64,000 nt of DNA, taken from Caulobacter sp. X. Its GTDB lineage: Bacteria > Pseudomonadota > Alphaproteobacteria > Caulobacterales > Caulobacteraceae. Location: assembly GCF_002742635.1 (NCBI RefSeq), contig NZ_PEGF01000001.1:2170001-2234000 (forward strand), given 5' to 3'. A program made the translations under genes and the position numbers. Shown piece by piece: positions 8,411-21,230 of this stretch. Under the pieces are notes generated by a model. The model did no database searches. It saw only the letters and a list, made by a program, of their open reading frames with translations, and was not told the origin of the DNA. Positions within the stretch are counted from its first letter, which is position 1, and each line of letters starts with the position of its first letter.

Positions 8411-9679
8411 TTAGAACTGAAGCGCGACCGAAGCGATCACCTTGTTGTCCTTGAACGAGGCGCCCTTCGCGGCGCCCGACGAGTCCTGCTTGAGGTAGTT
8501 ATAGGTCAGGAACAGACCCACGCGGCGGTTCAGCAGATAGGTCGCCGTCGCCGAGAAGTTGTCGCGCTTGTCGTCGCGATCAATACCCTTGTAGTTGTCC
8601 TTGCCATGCGTGTAGGCGGCCGACAGAAGCACGTTCCGCATCAACTCATGGTCGATCGACGCGCCGAGGTTGTTCGAGACGTAGCCAGGCGAACCGGGCG
8701 CGGTCGATTCTTCGATGGTCCGCGAACCGTTCAGGCCGACCGTGGTCAGCTGGGTCGGGAACCACTCCAGGCGACCAATGGCATTGAAGCCGTCGATCTT
8801 GGCGAAAGCCGGATTGTCGTAGGACTGCGACATGTAACCGACCTGTACGTCACCGCGCACCAGCTCGGAGACGTCGAAGTTGGCGCCGACGCCGACGACA
8901 TAGCCGTCCGACGTACGGTTCGTCGCCGCAGCCTTCGAGTCATAGTCCTTCTTGTTGCCCGTCGCCGACAGATAGAGGGCCGTGTCGGGGCTGACCGCAT
9001 ACTCGGCCTTGGCGCCGTAGTAGAATTCGTTGCGATCGCGGAAGTCCTGGTCGACGATGCTCGTGCCAGCGACGTTCGGCACGTCCTTGTAGTTGAAGTC
9101 CTTGTCGTCCAGGCGGCCCGTAACGCGCAGACGGTTGAATTCCTTGACGTAGGAAACCGTGCCTTGCGTCAGGTCGTACTTCACGGGCTTGCCCGAGGCG
9201 GTCGGCGAGGTCGGCGCCGTACGCGGTTCGACCAAGCGCTGGGTCTGGACGGAGCCCGTCAGGTTGGAGCCGCGCTCGATATCGAGCCTGCCGTTCGCGG
9301 AGACCGTATATTCTTCGGCGTTTTCGGAGCTGTTGTCCGAGTAGCGGATGATGTTGCCACCGGCGAACAGGCCCAGAGCGTGACGCGACCAATTCGAGCG
9401 CACGGCCACTTCGGGCTTCACGCGCCAGATGGTGTCGCTGTCCTTGCCCGCCGCGACGGCATAGATATTGTCGTTGCGTTCAACATCAGCGGTGATGCGC
9501 GGATACAGCGTGAAGCCGCCAGCCTTCTGGCCGGTCGCCTCGTAGTCCGGGCGCGGGCGCTGACGGACGCTGACGTTCTTGTCACGCTTGAAGTTGGAAC
9601 CGAGGTCTTGCGCCTGAACGGCCTGAGGCGCGGTCAAGGCGATGCAGGCCATAGCGGCCGAGCACATAAGGAGTCGCAT
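8411..9679 (-). CDS. Outer-membrane beta-barrel protein of the polysaccharide cluster
   Basis: 422 residues. A signal peptide (MRLLMCSAAMACIALTAPQA, then VQA) is followed by a mature part of alternating polar and aromatic strands with many Asn, Asp, Tyr and Gly (for example FSATATYLLNRRVGLFLTYNY) and a C-terminal Phe (VASVALQF), the usual mark of a BamA-assembled barrel. Barrels of this outer_membrane_beta-barrel (DUF560-like/VpsM-like) type occur in exopolysaccharide operons, where they are thought to be secretion pores; this role is inferred. Start ATG 9679 has GGTGGGG at a six-base spacing. 48 bases before the Wzc-like gene. Confidence 0.8.
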   Translation of the reverse strand: MRLLMCSAAMACIALTAPQAVQAQDLGSNFKRDKNVSVRQRPRPDYEATGQKAGGFTLYPRITADVERNDNIYAVAAGKDSDTIWRVKPEVAVRSNWSRHALGLFAGGNIIRYSDNSSENAEEYTVSANGRLDIERGSNLTGSVQTQRLVEPRTAPTSPTASGKPVKYDLTQGTVSYVKEFNRLRVTGRLDDKDFNYKDVPNVAGTSIVDQDFRDRNEFYYGAKAEYAVSPDTALYLSATGNKKDYDSKAAATNRTSDGYVVGVGANFDVSELVRGDVQVGYMSQSYDNPAFAKIDGFNAIGRLEWFPTQLTTVGLNGSRTIEESTAPGSPGYVSNNLGASIDHELMRNVLLSAAYTHGKDNYKGIDRDDKRDNFSATATYLLNRRVGLFLTYNYLKQDSSGAAKGASFKDNKVIASVALQF

Positions 9680-9754
9680 GTTTATCCCCACCAGAAAGGA
9701 GCGGCCGACGCACGTCGTGACGCGTCGGTCCGCCCCGAGACTTATTGCTATTCT

Positions 9755-10342
9755 CTACCCACAGTAGGCAGCGACCACGCCCGCGCACGGATCGTACGGC
9801 GCAGGAGTCGTCGTGGTCGTGCCACCCGCGCCAGCGCCGGCGCCAGCGCCGGCGTCGCCCGAGGTCTGCGAAGCACCTTGCAGATTGACCAGAACGCTCG
9901 GCGCGCCAGCAGTGTCGGTCGTAGCGGTTTGGGTAACCGTCGCCGCTTGGCCCGTCTGGGCCAACTGCTGAGTCACAACCGGAGCCGAGGCCACGGTCTG
10001 GGTCATTTCCGGAGCGACCACGGACGCCACCTGGATGGCGACGCCGGCCGAGATCGTGCCTGACCCAACCGCCTGAACGAGCGCCGCGGCGACTACCGTC
10101 GGCGAAGCGCCAGTGGCCGCCAGAGCGGCGGTGACCGCGGCCTGGATAGCCGCCAGCTTCGCCTGGGATGAAAGGCGAGCGAAGCCGGGTTGCGCGGCGG
10201 CCGCCCGAGCAGCGGCCTGGATGGTGGTCTGCAGCGAAGCGGCCGTAGCCGGAGCGTTTTGAGCCCAGACCTGACCAGCGCCCATCGGCGCCAGCGCAAC
10301 GGCCAAGCTGATAGCGATCGCCCGAACGCGATGAGAAGCCAT
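9755..10342 (-). CDS. Secreted Ala/Thr/Gln-rich protein of unknown function
   Basis: 195 residues. A signal peptide (hydrophobic core AIAISLAVALAPMGAGQVWA) precedes a low-complexity mature protein rich in Ala, Val, Thr and Gln, then a Gly-Ala repeat (about residues 170-180, see repeat entry), a Thr run and a short C-terminus with two Cys (DPCAGVVAAYCG). No catalytic motif is visible and I do not recognise the family. It is the first gene of the minus-strand polysaccharide run, upstream of the outer-membrane barrel, so it may be a periplasmic or surface accessory of that system. Start ATG 10342 is chosen for GGAGGGAG upstream; the frame extends five codons further to a TTG. Confidence 0.7.
   Translation of the reverse strand: MASHRVRAIAISLAVALAPMGAGQVWAQNAPATAASLQTTIQAAARAAAAQPGFARLSSQAKLAAIQAAVTAALAATGASPTVVAAALVQAVGSGTISAGVAIQVASVVAPEMTQTVASAPVVTQQLAQTGQAATVTQTATTDTAGAPSVLVNLQGASQTSGDAGAGAGAGAGGTTTTTPAPYDPCAGVVAAYCG
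9827..9856 (-). repeat. In-frame tandem repeat encoding Gly-Ala
   Basis: A short GC-only tandem repeat (two and a half copies of a 12-base unit, GCCGGCGCTGGC in coding sense) gives alternating Gly-Ala in the secreted protein. Slippage here would keep the frame if whole 6- or 12-base units change. Confidence 0.6.
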
Positions 10343-10700
10343 AACTGCTCCCTCCAAATTAACGGCGTCCCTTTAGGACAATGTAAACGAATTCTCTAGC
10401 CCAGAACGCGCGCCCCTGTCGATTTCTCGACGGAAGCGTTCCCCGGAGATCACACTTTTCGTGCAGATCCCCGCGAAAGAAACACGCGAACGAGCCTTAG
10501 ACTAAGAATATGACGCGTCTCTCCGCCCCCGGCAGAACTATCAGACTTCGTCATCGGGCTCGTTAGGCCTAAAAAAACCACGCGCGGCTTTGCAATGCAA
10601 CGCCGTCGCTGGAAAATCCATATGAAATGCCAAGAATCTAGTCGTTTTCGCCTGCTAGCAGGTAAATAGTTCGGTTAATCAGCAAGCGTTTTGGTTAAGA
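10343..10700. other. 358-base intergenic region, likely promoter of the polysaccharide run
   Basis: No gene is seen. The region is less GC-rich than its flanks and separates two minus-strand genes, so it should carry the promoter for the secreted protein gene and probably the operon behind it. It contains paired TTAA elements (GGTTAATC near 10674 and GGTTAAGA near 10693), but their spacing (about 15) does not fit a canonical CtrA site. No perfect GGAAC/CGTT pair at 16-17 spacing was found. Confidence 0.4.
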
Positions 10701-11768
10701 TTAGGCCGCGACCGTGGTTAATCCCGGAACTTGCTGACGCTGAACGAGGCAGCCGTACCAGCCAAGACCGGCATAGGTCTCGTATCCGGGGGTCAAGGCA
10801 TAGCCAACTGTCACCTCGCCATCGGCGTAGCTTCCCATTGGGCCAGCCGATGTATCGAGCGGAAAGATCTCGCTGAGAACACCCTGATTGTCGGACGAGG
10901 CTAAAACCCGCCCCTTCTGGTCTAGCAGCATGACCCGCGAACGTTCCCGCTCTTCGCTTGTCAGGCGAACACCATCGACGACCGCCTGAGCCTGCGGCCT
11001 CCAGTCGAAGTGTACGCCCAGGACGCCAAGCGGCTTGCCGCTGGCCTCCCCGCCCGCGCGAATGGCCGTGGCGTAGGTCGCGACGGGCGCGTCGCCCAGA
11101 GCCCGGCAGCGCTCGATATCGCAGGCGACGAAATCGTCTCCGCTCGCTGTGCGCAGCCCCTCCTGGAACCAACGCGTGTCGGCGACGGACTGCCCAACGA
11201 CGTTGGGATAGCGAGACGGTCGGCCATTGGCGACAACCCTCCCCCGCGCGTCACAGATCCAGAGATCCAGATACACGGTGTAGGCGTCGAGAATGACGCC
11301 CAGACGGTTGCTTGCATGAAGGCGAGCGCCCTCGTCCTCTTCGCCGAGACAGGCGACCACAGCCGAATCCGTCGCCCACCAGCGTACGTCGCAGGTCCGT
11401 TCATAAAGGTTGCGGTCGACGATCTCGATGGCGTTGAGCGCCAGGTCGGCCAGCCTTTGGCCGCGCATGTGGGAAAGGATCGCCCCCCCGATCGCCGAAA
11501 GCTCGTCCAGGTCAGCGCGGACTTGGCTTTCGAGCGCCGCCGCGACCGCATCGATCTCGGTGGAGATTTTCTTGAATTCCTCGGCGACGATGGCGAAGCC
11601 CTTGCCGGCCTCTCCGGCGCGCGCGGCGACGATCAGAGCGTTGATCGAGAGCATCTTGGCCGCGCGATTGACTCTCGCGATCTCGCCAATCTTCTCGCCC
11701 GCAACGCTCGAAAGCCGTTCAGACAAGTCCAGGATCCGTTCTGGGCGAAAACTGGAGTCTTGTTCCAT
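10701..11768 (-). CDS. Soluble MCP-like signalling protein with N-terminal hairpin and C-terminal Cache-like sensor
   Basis: About 355 residues, no transmembrane segment. Residues 39-70 (MLSINALIVAARAGEAGKGF, then AIVAEEFKKIS) match the conserved tip of the methyl-accepting chemotaxis signalling hairpin. The following about 60 residues are helical. The C-terminal part (about 130-340) looks like a PDC/Cache sensor (for example WICDARGRVVANGRPSRYPN, VVGQSVADTRWFQEG, and MLLDQKGRVLASS). Standard MCPs have the sensor first and the signalling domain last; here the order is reversed and the signalling region is very short, probably too short for the usual adaptation sites. ATG 11768 is chosen; a GTG at 11810 would add 14 residues. 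Lies immediately downstream of gyrB in reading direction. Confidence 0.75.
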   Translation of the reverse strand: MEQDSSFRPERILDLSERLSSVAGEKIGEIARVNRAAKMLSINALIVAARAGEAGKGFAIVAEEFKKISTEIDAVAAALESQVRADLDELSAIGGAILSHMRGQRLADLALNAIEIVDRNLYERTCDVRWWATDSAVVACLGEEDEGARLHASNRLGVILDAYTVYLDLWICDARGRVVANGRPSRYPNVVGQSVADTRWFQEGLRTASGDDFVACDIERCRALGDAPVATYATAIRAGGEASGKPLGVLGVHFDWRPQAQAVVDGVRLTSEERERSRVMLLDQKGRVLASSDNQGVLSEIFPLDTSAGPMGSYADGEVTVGYALTPGYETYAGLGWYGCLVQRQQVPGLTTVAA

Positions 11769-11965
11769 ACCTGACGCGCCCCCACGCACACCTAAGCGAA
11801 TCACCTGCACTCAGGAAGATGACGCCCTCGCCATGAACGCGCGACGACATGACAGGGCCGTTTGGGGTTCTCGTCGCCTCCACGATGTGAAAACGCCGGA
11901 ACGCCCTCGAAACGGGCGCCCGGCGCTCAGAAAACAATCGTTTGCGGTGGATTTCCCGCCAGGGA

Positions 11966-15588
<3,623 letters not shown>

Positions 15589-15677
15589 GCGGCGTTCTTA
15601 AGCGGTGTCGGCGGCCGCGGCTACTGGCGTAAGACGGCCCGCTCCCCCCGGAGAGCGGAGCGGACCGGCGACCCGGA

Positions 15678-16049
15678 TCAGCCTAGCTTGTACCCGCAGA
15701 GCTTGTTGCCATCGAGATCGCGGAAATAGGCGAAATAGGCCTTGGGCATGCGCGCGCCAGGCGCGCCCTCGTCCTTGCCGCCCAGCTCCAGCGCCTTGGT
15801 GTGGAACGCGTCCACTTCCTCGACCGTATCAAAGGCGAAGCCGCCCATCATGCCGTTGCCGACGCAGGCCGGATTGCCGTCATACGGGCCCAGCACGCCG
15901 AACATGCAGCCGTCGCCGCGATAGAGACGGCCGCCAGAGGGGTGGTCGAACAGGGGCTTGAAGCCGATCGAGCCCAATAGGGCGTCGTAGAAGGTCTTAG
16001 CCTTCTCCAGATCGTTCGAGCCAACCGTCACGTAGTTCACCTTGGCCAT
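15678..16049 (-). CDS. VOC-family (glyoxalase/bleomycin resistance-like) protein
   Basis: 123 residues forming two beta-alpha-beta-beta-beta units: NYVTVGSNDLEKAKTFYDAL at the N-terminus and AYFRDLDGNKLCGYKLG at the C-terminus. VOC proteins are small cytoplasmic metal-dependent isomerases, dioxygenases or drug-binding proteins; the substrate cannot be read here. The start ATG 16049 is set by GGGAGG seven bases upstream. Between recF and the S9 peptidase gene on the same strand. Confidence 0.88.
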   Translation of the reverse strand: MAKVNYVTVGSNDLEKAKTFYDALLGSIGFKPLFDHPSGGRLYRGDGCMFGVLGPYDGNPACVGNGMMGGFAFDTVEEVDAFHTKALELGGKDEGAPGARMPKAYFAYFRDLDGNKLCGYKLG

Positions 16050-16112
16050 GGCCACCTCCCATTTTCTTAGAAAACGGACCTGAGCACGGCCGCCGCGCAA
16101 CCGCAACCAGCG

Positions 16113-18047
16113 CTACTGACCCAGGCCGAGCACCTTGCGCAGGAACTGGGTTTCGACCTCGCGACGGCGATCGTTGTTGGCCTTCTTCAGGAAACCGTGG
16201 CCCTCGTCCTTGAACTGGACATACCAGGTCTCGACGCCCTTCTCGCGCAGCTTGGCGACGACCTGATCGGACTCGGACTTGGGCACGCGCGGATCGTTCC
16301 AGCCCTGCATGACCAGCATCGGCTTGCTGATCTTGCCGACATTGTTCAGCGGCGAAATCGTCTCGAAGGCCTTCAGCATCTTGGGATCGCGCTCGTCGCC
16401 ATATTCGGCGCGGCGCAGGTCGCGGCGGTAGGCTTCGGTGTTCTGCAGGAACGAGACGAAGTTGCTGATGCCGTAGCGCTCGATCCCACCGGCCAGACGG
16501 TCCGAATAGTGGGTCATGACGGCCAGGGACATATAGCCTCCGTACGACTGGCCATAGACGACGACGCGGTTCGGATCGAGGTCGGGCTGCGTCTTGATCC
16601 AGTCCAGCAGCGCGCCGATGTCCTTGACCGAGTCCTCGCGCTTCTCGGCGTTGTCGAGGTTGTGGAAGGTCCGGCCATATCCGGTCGAGCCCCGGACGTT
16701 GGTGACGATCACCGCCGCGCCCAGCTCGGCGACGCTGTGCTGATGGAAGGGGTTGAAGGTCGGCAGCGACTGCCCCTCGGGACCGCCGTGAATGTCGATG
16801 ATCACAGGCGCCTTCTGGCCGGCCGCCAGCTTGGGCTTGTAGACGAAGGCCGGGATCGAGCGCTTGTCGAACGAGGGATAGCGGATCAGCGCCGGCGTCG
16901 CGAGCGCCTTGGGATCGAGGCCGCCCAACTCCGAGGCCGTCCAACGCTCCAGCTTGCCGTCGTTCACACCCCAGCTCCAAGCGTCGCTGACCGAGGTCGG
17001 GGTCGCCAGGCTGAAGCCCAGCTTGCCGCCGTCCGGCGAGAAGGCGACGCCGCTGACCACGCCGGCCGGCAGCTCCGGCTGCGGCAAGGCGCGGCGGGTG
17101 CGGAAGTCCTGGACCACCAGCTTCGAATAGCCGTCCTCGTTGACGACATAGGCGAGGATCCGCCCATCGTCGGACAGGGCGAAGTCCTCGATATCCCACG
17201 GCCGCTCGCCCGAGACATTGACCTTGGCGCCGGTCGCCAGGTCGATCTGGACGAGCCGCAGGAAGTCCGAGCCCTCGTCCGACAGGAGCAACACCGACTT
17301 GCCGTCGGGCGTGAAGGACCCGCCGCCATAGGCGATCTTGCTCGCGCCCTTCTTGGGCGGATTGAGTTCGGTCAGTTTGCCGGTGGCGACGTCCAGCAGC
17401 CAGCGCTTGGATTCCGAGATCGAGTAGTAGCGCCCCAGCAGCACCGTCTTGCCGTCGGGCGACACCGCAAGCGGCGAAACCTGCCCCTCGCCCTTGAAGA
17501 TGACCTTGGTCGCGCCGGAGGCGTCGCGCATCAGCACGTCATAGTCCGCCGATCCCTTGACCGCCCGCGACCACACCAGGGTCGATCCGTCCTTGGACCA
17601 GGCCGGCGAGCCATTGCGGGTGCCCGGCTCGGTCAGCTGGACGGTCTTGCCGTCGGCGTCGCGAAGGAAGAGCTGGAACCATTCGTCGCCGCCGGTGTCC
17701 TTCGAGAACAGGATCTGGCCGTTCGGCAGCACGTGCGGCGAAGACACCGGCTCATCATAGAAGGTGATCTGGCTGCGATCCGCGCCCGGCGCGGCGACGA
17801 CGTGCAGCTGGTTGGTGTTGCCAAAGCGCGTGGTGATGATCATGCCGCCGCCCGGCAGCCAGTCGCCGAACGACGCCGAGCGGGCGTTCTGGTAACGCGC
17901 CAGACCTTCGCGGATCGAAGACGGGGCGACGGGCACGTTCTCAAGGATCTGGTTGCCGATCTCACGGCGCTCCACGGCCTGGGAAAAGGCCGGCGCGGCG
18001 GCGGCGAGGGCCAGGATGGCGGCGGAGGCGACGAACAGCTTCTTCAT
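16113..18047 (-). CDS. S9 family peptidase (prolyl oligopeptidase/acylaminoacyl peptidase type), exported
   Basis: 644 residues. A signal peptide (MKKLFVASAAILALAAAAPA, then FS) precedes a beta-propeller of WD40/TolB-like blades (repeated SPDGKTV, SDDGRILAYV) up to about residue 380. The C-terminal alpha/beta hydrolase domain has nucleophile Ser in VVYGQSYGGYMS, Asp in QGWNDPRVP and His in KDEGHGF, plus GGPEGQ at the oxyanion region. Predicted to be a periplasmic peptidase cleaving short peptides. ATG 18047 begins the signal peptide; upstream in-frame Met codons would bury it. Confidence 0.93.
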   Translation of the reverse strand: MKKLFVASAAILALAAAAPAFSQAVERREIGNQILENVPVAPSSIREGLARYQNARSASFGDWLPGGGMIITTRFGNTNQLHVVAAPGADRSQITFYDEPVSSPHVLPNGQILFSKDTGGDEWFQLFLRDADGKTVQLTEPGTRNGSPAWSKDGSTLVWSRAVKGSADYDVLMRDASGATKVIFKGEGQVSPLAVSPDGKTVLLGRYYSISESKRWLLDVATGKLTELNPPKKGASKIAYGGGSFTPDGKSVLLLSDEGSDFLRLVQIDLATGAKVNVSGERPWDIEDFALSDDGRILAYVVNEDGYSKLVVQDFRTRRALPQPELPAGVVSGVAFSPDGGKLGFSLATPTSVSDAWSWGVNDGKLERWTASELGGLDPKALATPALIRYPSFDKRSIPAFVYKPKLAAGQKAPVIIDIHGGPEGQSLPTFNPFHQHSVAELGAAVIVTNVRGSTGYGRTFHNLDNAEKREDSVKDIGALLDWIKTQPDLDPNRVVVYGQSYGGYMSLAVMTHYSDRLAGGIERYGISNFVSFLQNTEAYRRDLRRAEYGDERDPKMLKAFETISPLNNVGKISKPMLVMQGWNDPRVPKSESDQVVAKLREKGVETWYVQFKDEGHGFLKKANNDRRREVETQFLRKVLGLGQ

Positions 18048-18068
18048 ACGAGACCCCGAACAGCAGAA

Positions 18069-18087
18069 CGGGCGCCCAAAGCGCCCG
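18069..18087 (-). terminator. Hairpin after dnaN
   Basis: Stem CGGGCGC / GCGCCCG between the dnaN stop and the S9 peptidase start, read on the minus strand; the T-tract is weak (TTCTGCTGTTC), so it may only partly stop transcription. Confidence 0.45.
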
Positions 18088-18113
18088 CTCATTGAACCCA
18101 AAAACGCCGCGGA

Positions 18114-19232
18114 TCAGACCCGCAGCGGCATCAGCACGTACTTCACGCCCGGATCGACCGGATCGACCACCAGGGTCGGGCTGGCCGGATCGGCGAAGCG
18201 GAACTCGGCCTGCGGACCGGCGATCTGGCCGCAGACGTCGAGCAGATAGCGGGCGTTGAAGCCGATCTCGAAGGGCTCGCCGTCGTAGTCGACCTCGACC
18301 TCTTCCACGGCCTGGCCGGCTTCCATGTTCCGGACCGTCAAGGTGATGCGGCCCGGCTCGACGGCCAGCTTCACCGAGCGGCTCTTCTCGGCCGAGATGG
18401 TGGCCACGCGGTCGACGGCCTTGGCGAACAGGTCGTTGTCCAGCGTCAGGATCTTGGCGTTGTCGCGCGGAATCACGCGCATGTAGTCCGGGAAGGCGCC
18501 GTCGATGACCTTGGAGGTCAGGGCGGCCGCGCCGAACTCGAAGCGGACCTTCTGGGGCGAAACCTGCAGGTCGACCGTCTCGCCGGCCGATTCCATCAGG
18601 CGGCGAGCCTCGGCGATCGTCTTACGCGGCACGATCACGCCCGGCAGGCCGACCGCGCCTTCGGGCGCCGGCATCTCGGCCAGGGCCAGGCGGTGACCGT
18701 CGGTGGCCACGGCGCGCAACTTGGTCTCGCCGCCGTCGTTGACCGTGTGGAGATAGAGGCCGTTCAGATAGTAACGGGTCTCTTCGGTCGAGATCGCGAA
18801 GCGGGTCTTGTCGATCAGGCGGATCAGCTCGTTGGTGTCCACCGCGATCCGGCCCGACAGGCCATCGCTGCTCATCACCGGGAAGTCGCCGGCCGGCAGC
18901 ACCGGTAGATTGAAGCGCGAGCGGCCCGCCTGGATCACCAGGCGCGGATCATCGCCGCTGAAGCTCAGCGAGACATCGGCGCCGTCCGGGAGCTTGCGGA
19001 CAATCTCATAAAGCGTGTGGGCGGGAGCCGTGATCTGGCCGGGGATGTCGATCTGGGCCAGGCCCTCGTCGATGATCTCCATATCCAGGTCGGTCGCCGA
19101 GAACGACAGCTGGTCGCGTTCGGCCGACAACAGGATGTTCGACAGGATCGGGATGGTGTTGCGCCGCTCGACGACGCTCTGCACGTGCCCCAGCGCCTTC
19201 AGGAGCGCCGCCCGTTCGATGGTAAGCTTCAT
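18114..19232 (-). CDS. dnaN: DNA polymerase III beta subunit (sliding clamp)
   Basis: 372 residues with the three repeated clamp folds. N-terminus MKLTIERAALLKALGHVQSV and RRNTIPILSNILL are typical; the central and C-terminal motifs ATDGHRLAL, FPDYMRVIPR, NARYLLDV and the last residues PGVKYVLMPLRV (clamp C-terminal M-P-x-R/K) are all present. The ring dimer tethers polymerase III and other clamp-binding proteins to DNA. Separated from recF and gyrB by two non-replication genes. Followed on the other side by grpE. Confidence 0.98.
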   Translation of the reverse strand: MKLTIERAALLKALGHVQSVVERRNTIPILSNILLSAERDQLSFSATDLDMEIIDEGLAQIDIPGQITAPAHTLYEIVRKLPDGADVSLSFSGDDPRLVIQAGRSRFNLPVLPAGDFPVMSSDGLSGRIAVDTNELIRLIDKTRFAISTEETRYYLNGLYLHTVNDGGETKLRAVATDGHRLALAEMPAPEGAVGLPGVIVPRKTIAEARRLMESAGETVDLQVSPQKVRFEFGAAALTSKVIDGAFPDYMRVIPRDNAKILTLDNDLFAKAVDRVATISAEKSRSVKLAVEPGRITLTVRNMEAGQAVEEVEVDYDGEPFEIGFNARYLLDVCGQIAGPQAEFRFADPASPTLVVDPVDPGVKYVLMPLRV

Positions 19233-19330
19233 AGTCCGATCCAGATCGTGCGGGCGCTCACAGCAGAATCGCCCGCTACCCCCGCGATGAATGGACCGCC
19301 GACATTATCGCAAAGCGCGAAGGGGGAAAG

Positions 19331-19357
19331 GGGGCGCGCCGCTCATTTGCGCGCCCC
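19331..19357 (-). terminator. Probable terminator of the hrcA-grpE operon
   Basis: Stem GGGGCGCGC / GCGCGCCCC about 20 bases after the grpE stop, followed in minus-strand sense by CTTTCCCCCTT. The T-run is imperfect. Confidence 0.5.
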
Positions 19358-19377
19358 AAGAGGCAAAATCGCGGGTC

Positions 19378-20001
19378 TTAGGCCTTGGTGTCGAAGGCGC
19401 CGCCCGAACCATCGCCGTCCGCGGCCGCCTCGGCATAGGGATTGCCGCCCACCGAAGCGTCCGACGGGGCCGGACCAGTCGAGCCCTTGGCCGCCACGGC
19501 GACCATGGCCGGACGCACCAGACGTCCCATCAGCTCATAGCCAGCCTGCAGCACCGCGACGACGCCGCCGGCGGCGACCTCGTCCGACGGCTGCTCCATC
19601 ATGGCCTGGTGCAGGTGCGGATCGAACTTCTCGCCCTTGGCCGGATCGATCTTCTTCAGGCCGTTGCGCTCGAAGGCCGTCAGAAGCTCCTTCTCGGTCA
19701 TCTCGACGCCGATGACGAAGTTCTTCACGACCGGATCGGCCGAGTCGCGCGGGCTGTGGGCCGTGGCGCGGGCCAGGTTGTCGGCGGCGCCCAGCAGGTC
19801 GCGGGCGAACTTCTGGATCGCGTAGGCGCGCGCGTCGTTCATCTCGCGCTCGGCGCGGCGCTTGGTGTTCTCGGCCTCGGCGGCGTAGCGGAGGGCCTGC
19901 TCCTTCAGGGCGGCGACCTCGGCCTTCAGCGCCTCGACCTCTTGAGCGAGGTCCTCGGTCTCGAACGGCGTATCTTCAGCCGGCGTTTGCTCGTCGGTCA
20001 T
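19378..20001 (-). CDS. grpE: Nucleotide exchange factor GrpE
   Basis: 207 residues. An acidic N-terminus, a long coiled coil (LAQEVEALKAEVAALKEQAL, then RYAAEAENTKRRAEREMNDA) and the C-terminal beta domain (FDPHLHQAMMEQ, VVAVLQAGYELMGRLVRPAMV) show the family. GrpE dimers release ADP from DnaK. Ends with an unusually long polar tail after VRPAMVAVA. AAGAG lies before the ATG. Twelve bases after hrcA stop, so hrcA-grpE is an operon. Confidence 0.97.
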   Translation of the reverse strand: MTDEQTPAEDTPFETEDLAQEVEALKAEVAALKEQALRYAAEAENTKRRAEREMNDARAYAIQKFARDLLGAADNLARATAHSPRDSADPVVKNFVIGVEMTEKELLTAFERNGLKKIDPAKGEKFDPHLHQAMMEQPSDEVAAGGVVAVLQAGYELMGRLVRPAMVAVAAKGSTGPAPSDASVGGNPYAEAAADGDGSGGAFDTKA

Positions 20002-20013
20002 CTCTTAAGGTCC

Positions 20014-21090
20014 TTATCCATCCATCATGCGTCCGAGCACCCGGGCGGTGTAGTCCACCAGCGGGATGACCCGTGCGTAGTTCAAGCGGGCGGGCCCGAT
20101 CACGCCGATCGCGCCCAGCACCTTCTGCCGGCCTGTCATATAGGGCGCCGCGATCACGGAGGAACCCGAAAGCGAAAACAGGCGCGTTTCGGCACCGATA
20201 TAGATGCGCACGCCCTCGGCGTCGCGCACATCGTCGAGCAGGCCGATCAGCTGCCCCTTTTGCTCGAGGTCGTCGAACAGTTGCCTGACCCGGTCGATGT
20301 CCTCGCGGGCCCTGGCGTCGGCCAGCAGGTTCGCCTGCCCCCGCACGATCAAAGACCGCGCGTCGCCCTCGCCGCCGCTCCAGGCCGCGAGGCCATCCTC
20401 GACGAGGCGCGCGGCCGTTTCGTCTAGTTGGCGGCGGGCGAAGTCCAGTTCAGCGCCCATCTCGGCGCGCGCTTCACTGAGAGTGCGACCGCGCAGGCGA
20501 GCGTTCAGGAAATTGCCGGCCTCCTGCAGGGCCGACGGCGTCACGCCCGGCGCCTGGCGCATGAGACGGTTCTCGACCTGGCCGTCCTCGAACACCATGA
20601 CCGCCAGCACCTGGCCGCCGCCCAACGGTACGAACTCGACGTGCTTGACCCCGCCCTCGCGGACCGGGGTGACGACGATCCCGGCGCCGCCAGCCAAGCC
20701 CGACAGCACGGCCGAGGCCTCGGCCAGGGCCTCCTCGAAGGATCGCCCCTTCACAGCCAGCCGGGCCTCGATCGCCTGCTTTTCCGCCTCGGCGATGTCG
20801 CCGACCTCCAGGAAGCCGTCGACGAACATTCGCAGCCCGGCATGGGTCGGCATGCGGCCGGCGCTGGTGTGGGGCGCGTCCAGCAAGCCGAGCTGCGCCA
20901 GGTCTTGCATGGTGTTGCGGATCGACGCGGGCGACAGCGCCACCCCGCCCTTGGAGATGGTGCGCGACCCCACGGGCTCGCCGGTCTCGAGATAAGACTC
21001 CACCACCCGCCGAAAGATGTCGCGGGCGCGGGCGTCCAGATCGGCCAGCCCCGGCGTGCGGACGATCGCCCCTGGAAACAGCTGCGTCAT
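20014..21090 (-). CDS. hrcA: Heat-inducible transcription repressor HrcA
   Basis: 358 residues. N-terminal winged helix with [20 protein letters not shown] and [13 protein letters not shown]; central GAF-like and C-terminal segments [20 protein letters not shown] and [20 protein letters not shown] are diagnostic. HrcA binds CIRCE operators and represses groESL-type operons, its activity tuned by GroEL. No CIRCE element (TTAGCACTC-N9-GAGTGCTAA) was seen upstream of this operon, so autoregulation through CIRCE is unlikely here. Divergent from rph across 140 bases. Confidence 0.97.
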   Translation of the reverse strand: MTQLFPGAIVRTPGLADLDARARDIFRRVVESYLETGEPVGSRTISKGGVALSPASIRNTMQDLAQLGLLDAPHTSAGRMPTHAGLRMFVDGFLEVGDIAEAEKQAIEARLAVKGRSFEEALAEASAVLSGLAGGAGIVVTPVREGGVKHVEFVPLGGGQVLAVMVFEDGQVENRLMRQAPGVTPSALQEAGNFLNARLRGRTLSEARAEMGAELDFARRQLDETAARLVEDGLAAWSGGEGDARSLIVRGQANLLADARAREDIDRVRQLFDDLEQKGQLIGLLDDVRDAEGVRIYIGAETRLFSLSGSSVIAAPYMTGRQKVLGAIGVIGPARLNYARVIPLVDYTARVLGRMMDG

Positions 21091-21230
21091 GACGAAGTCA
21101 TCTTGAGCGTGTCGTCTCGAGTCGTGTCGTTTGGGACCCGGTCAGCGAACAAAAGAAGTCGGCCCCTTTCAAGTTCCGCCTTCAATAGGATAAGCGGCCC
21201 CATCGACCTATTCAAATCCCGGAGTTTCCC

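Noticed and set aside
10674..10698. Two TTAA motifs suggesting a CtrA site
   Set aside because: The spacing between them is about 15 rather than 7 bases.
16197..18095. A 632-codon open frame antisense to the S9 peptidase gene
   Set aside because: It is rich in Arg, Gly, Asp and Ala, has no recognisable domain or ribosome binding site, and mirrors a gene with clear catalytic motifs; expected in high-GC DNA.
21091..21230. CIRCE or sigma-32 promoter before hrcA
   Set aside because: No CIRCE inverted repeat, and CTTGAAA near 21170 lacks a matching -10 CCCCAT element.
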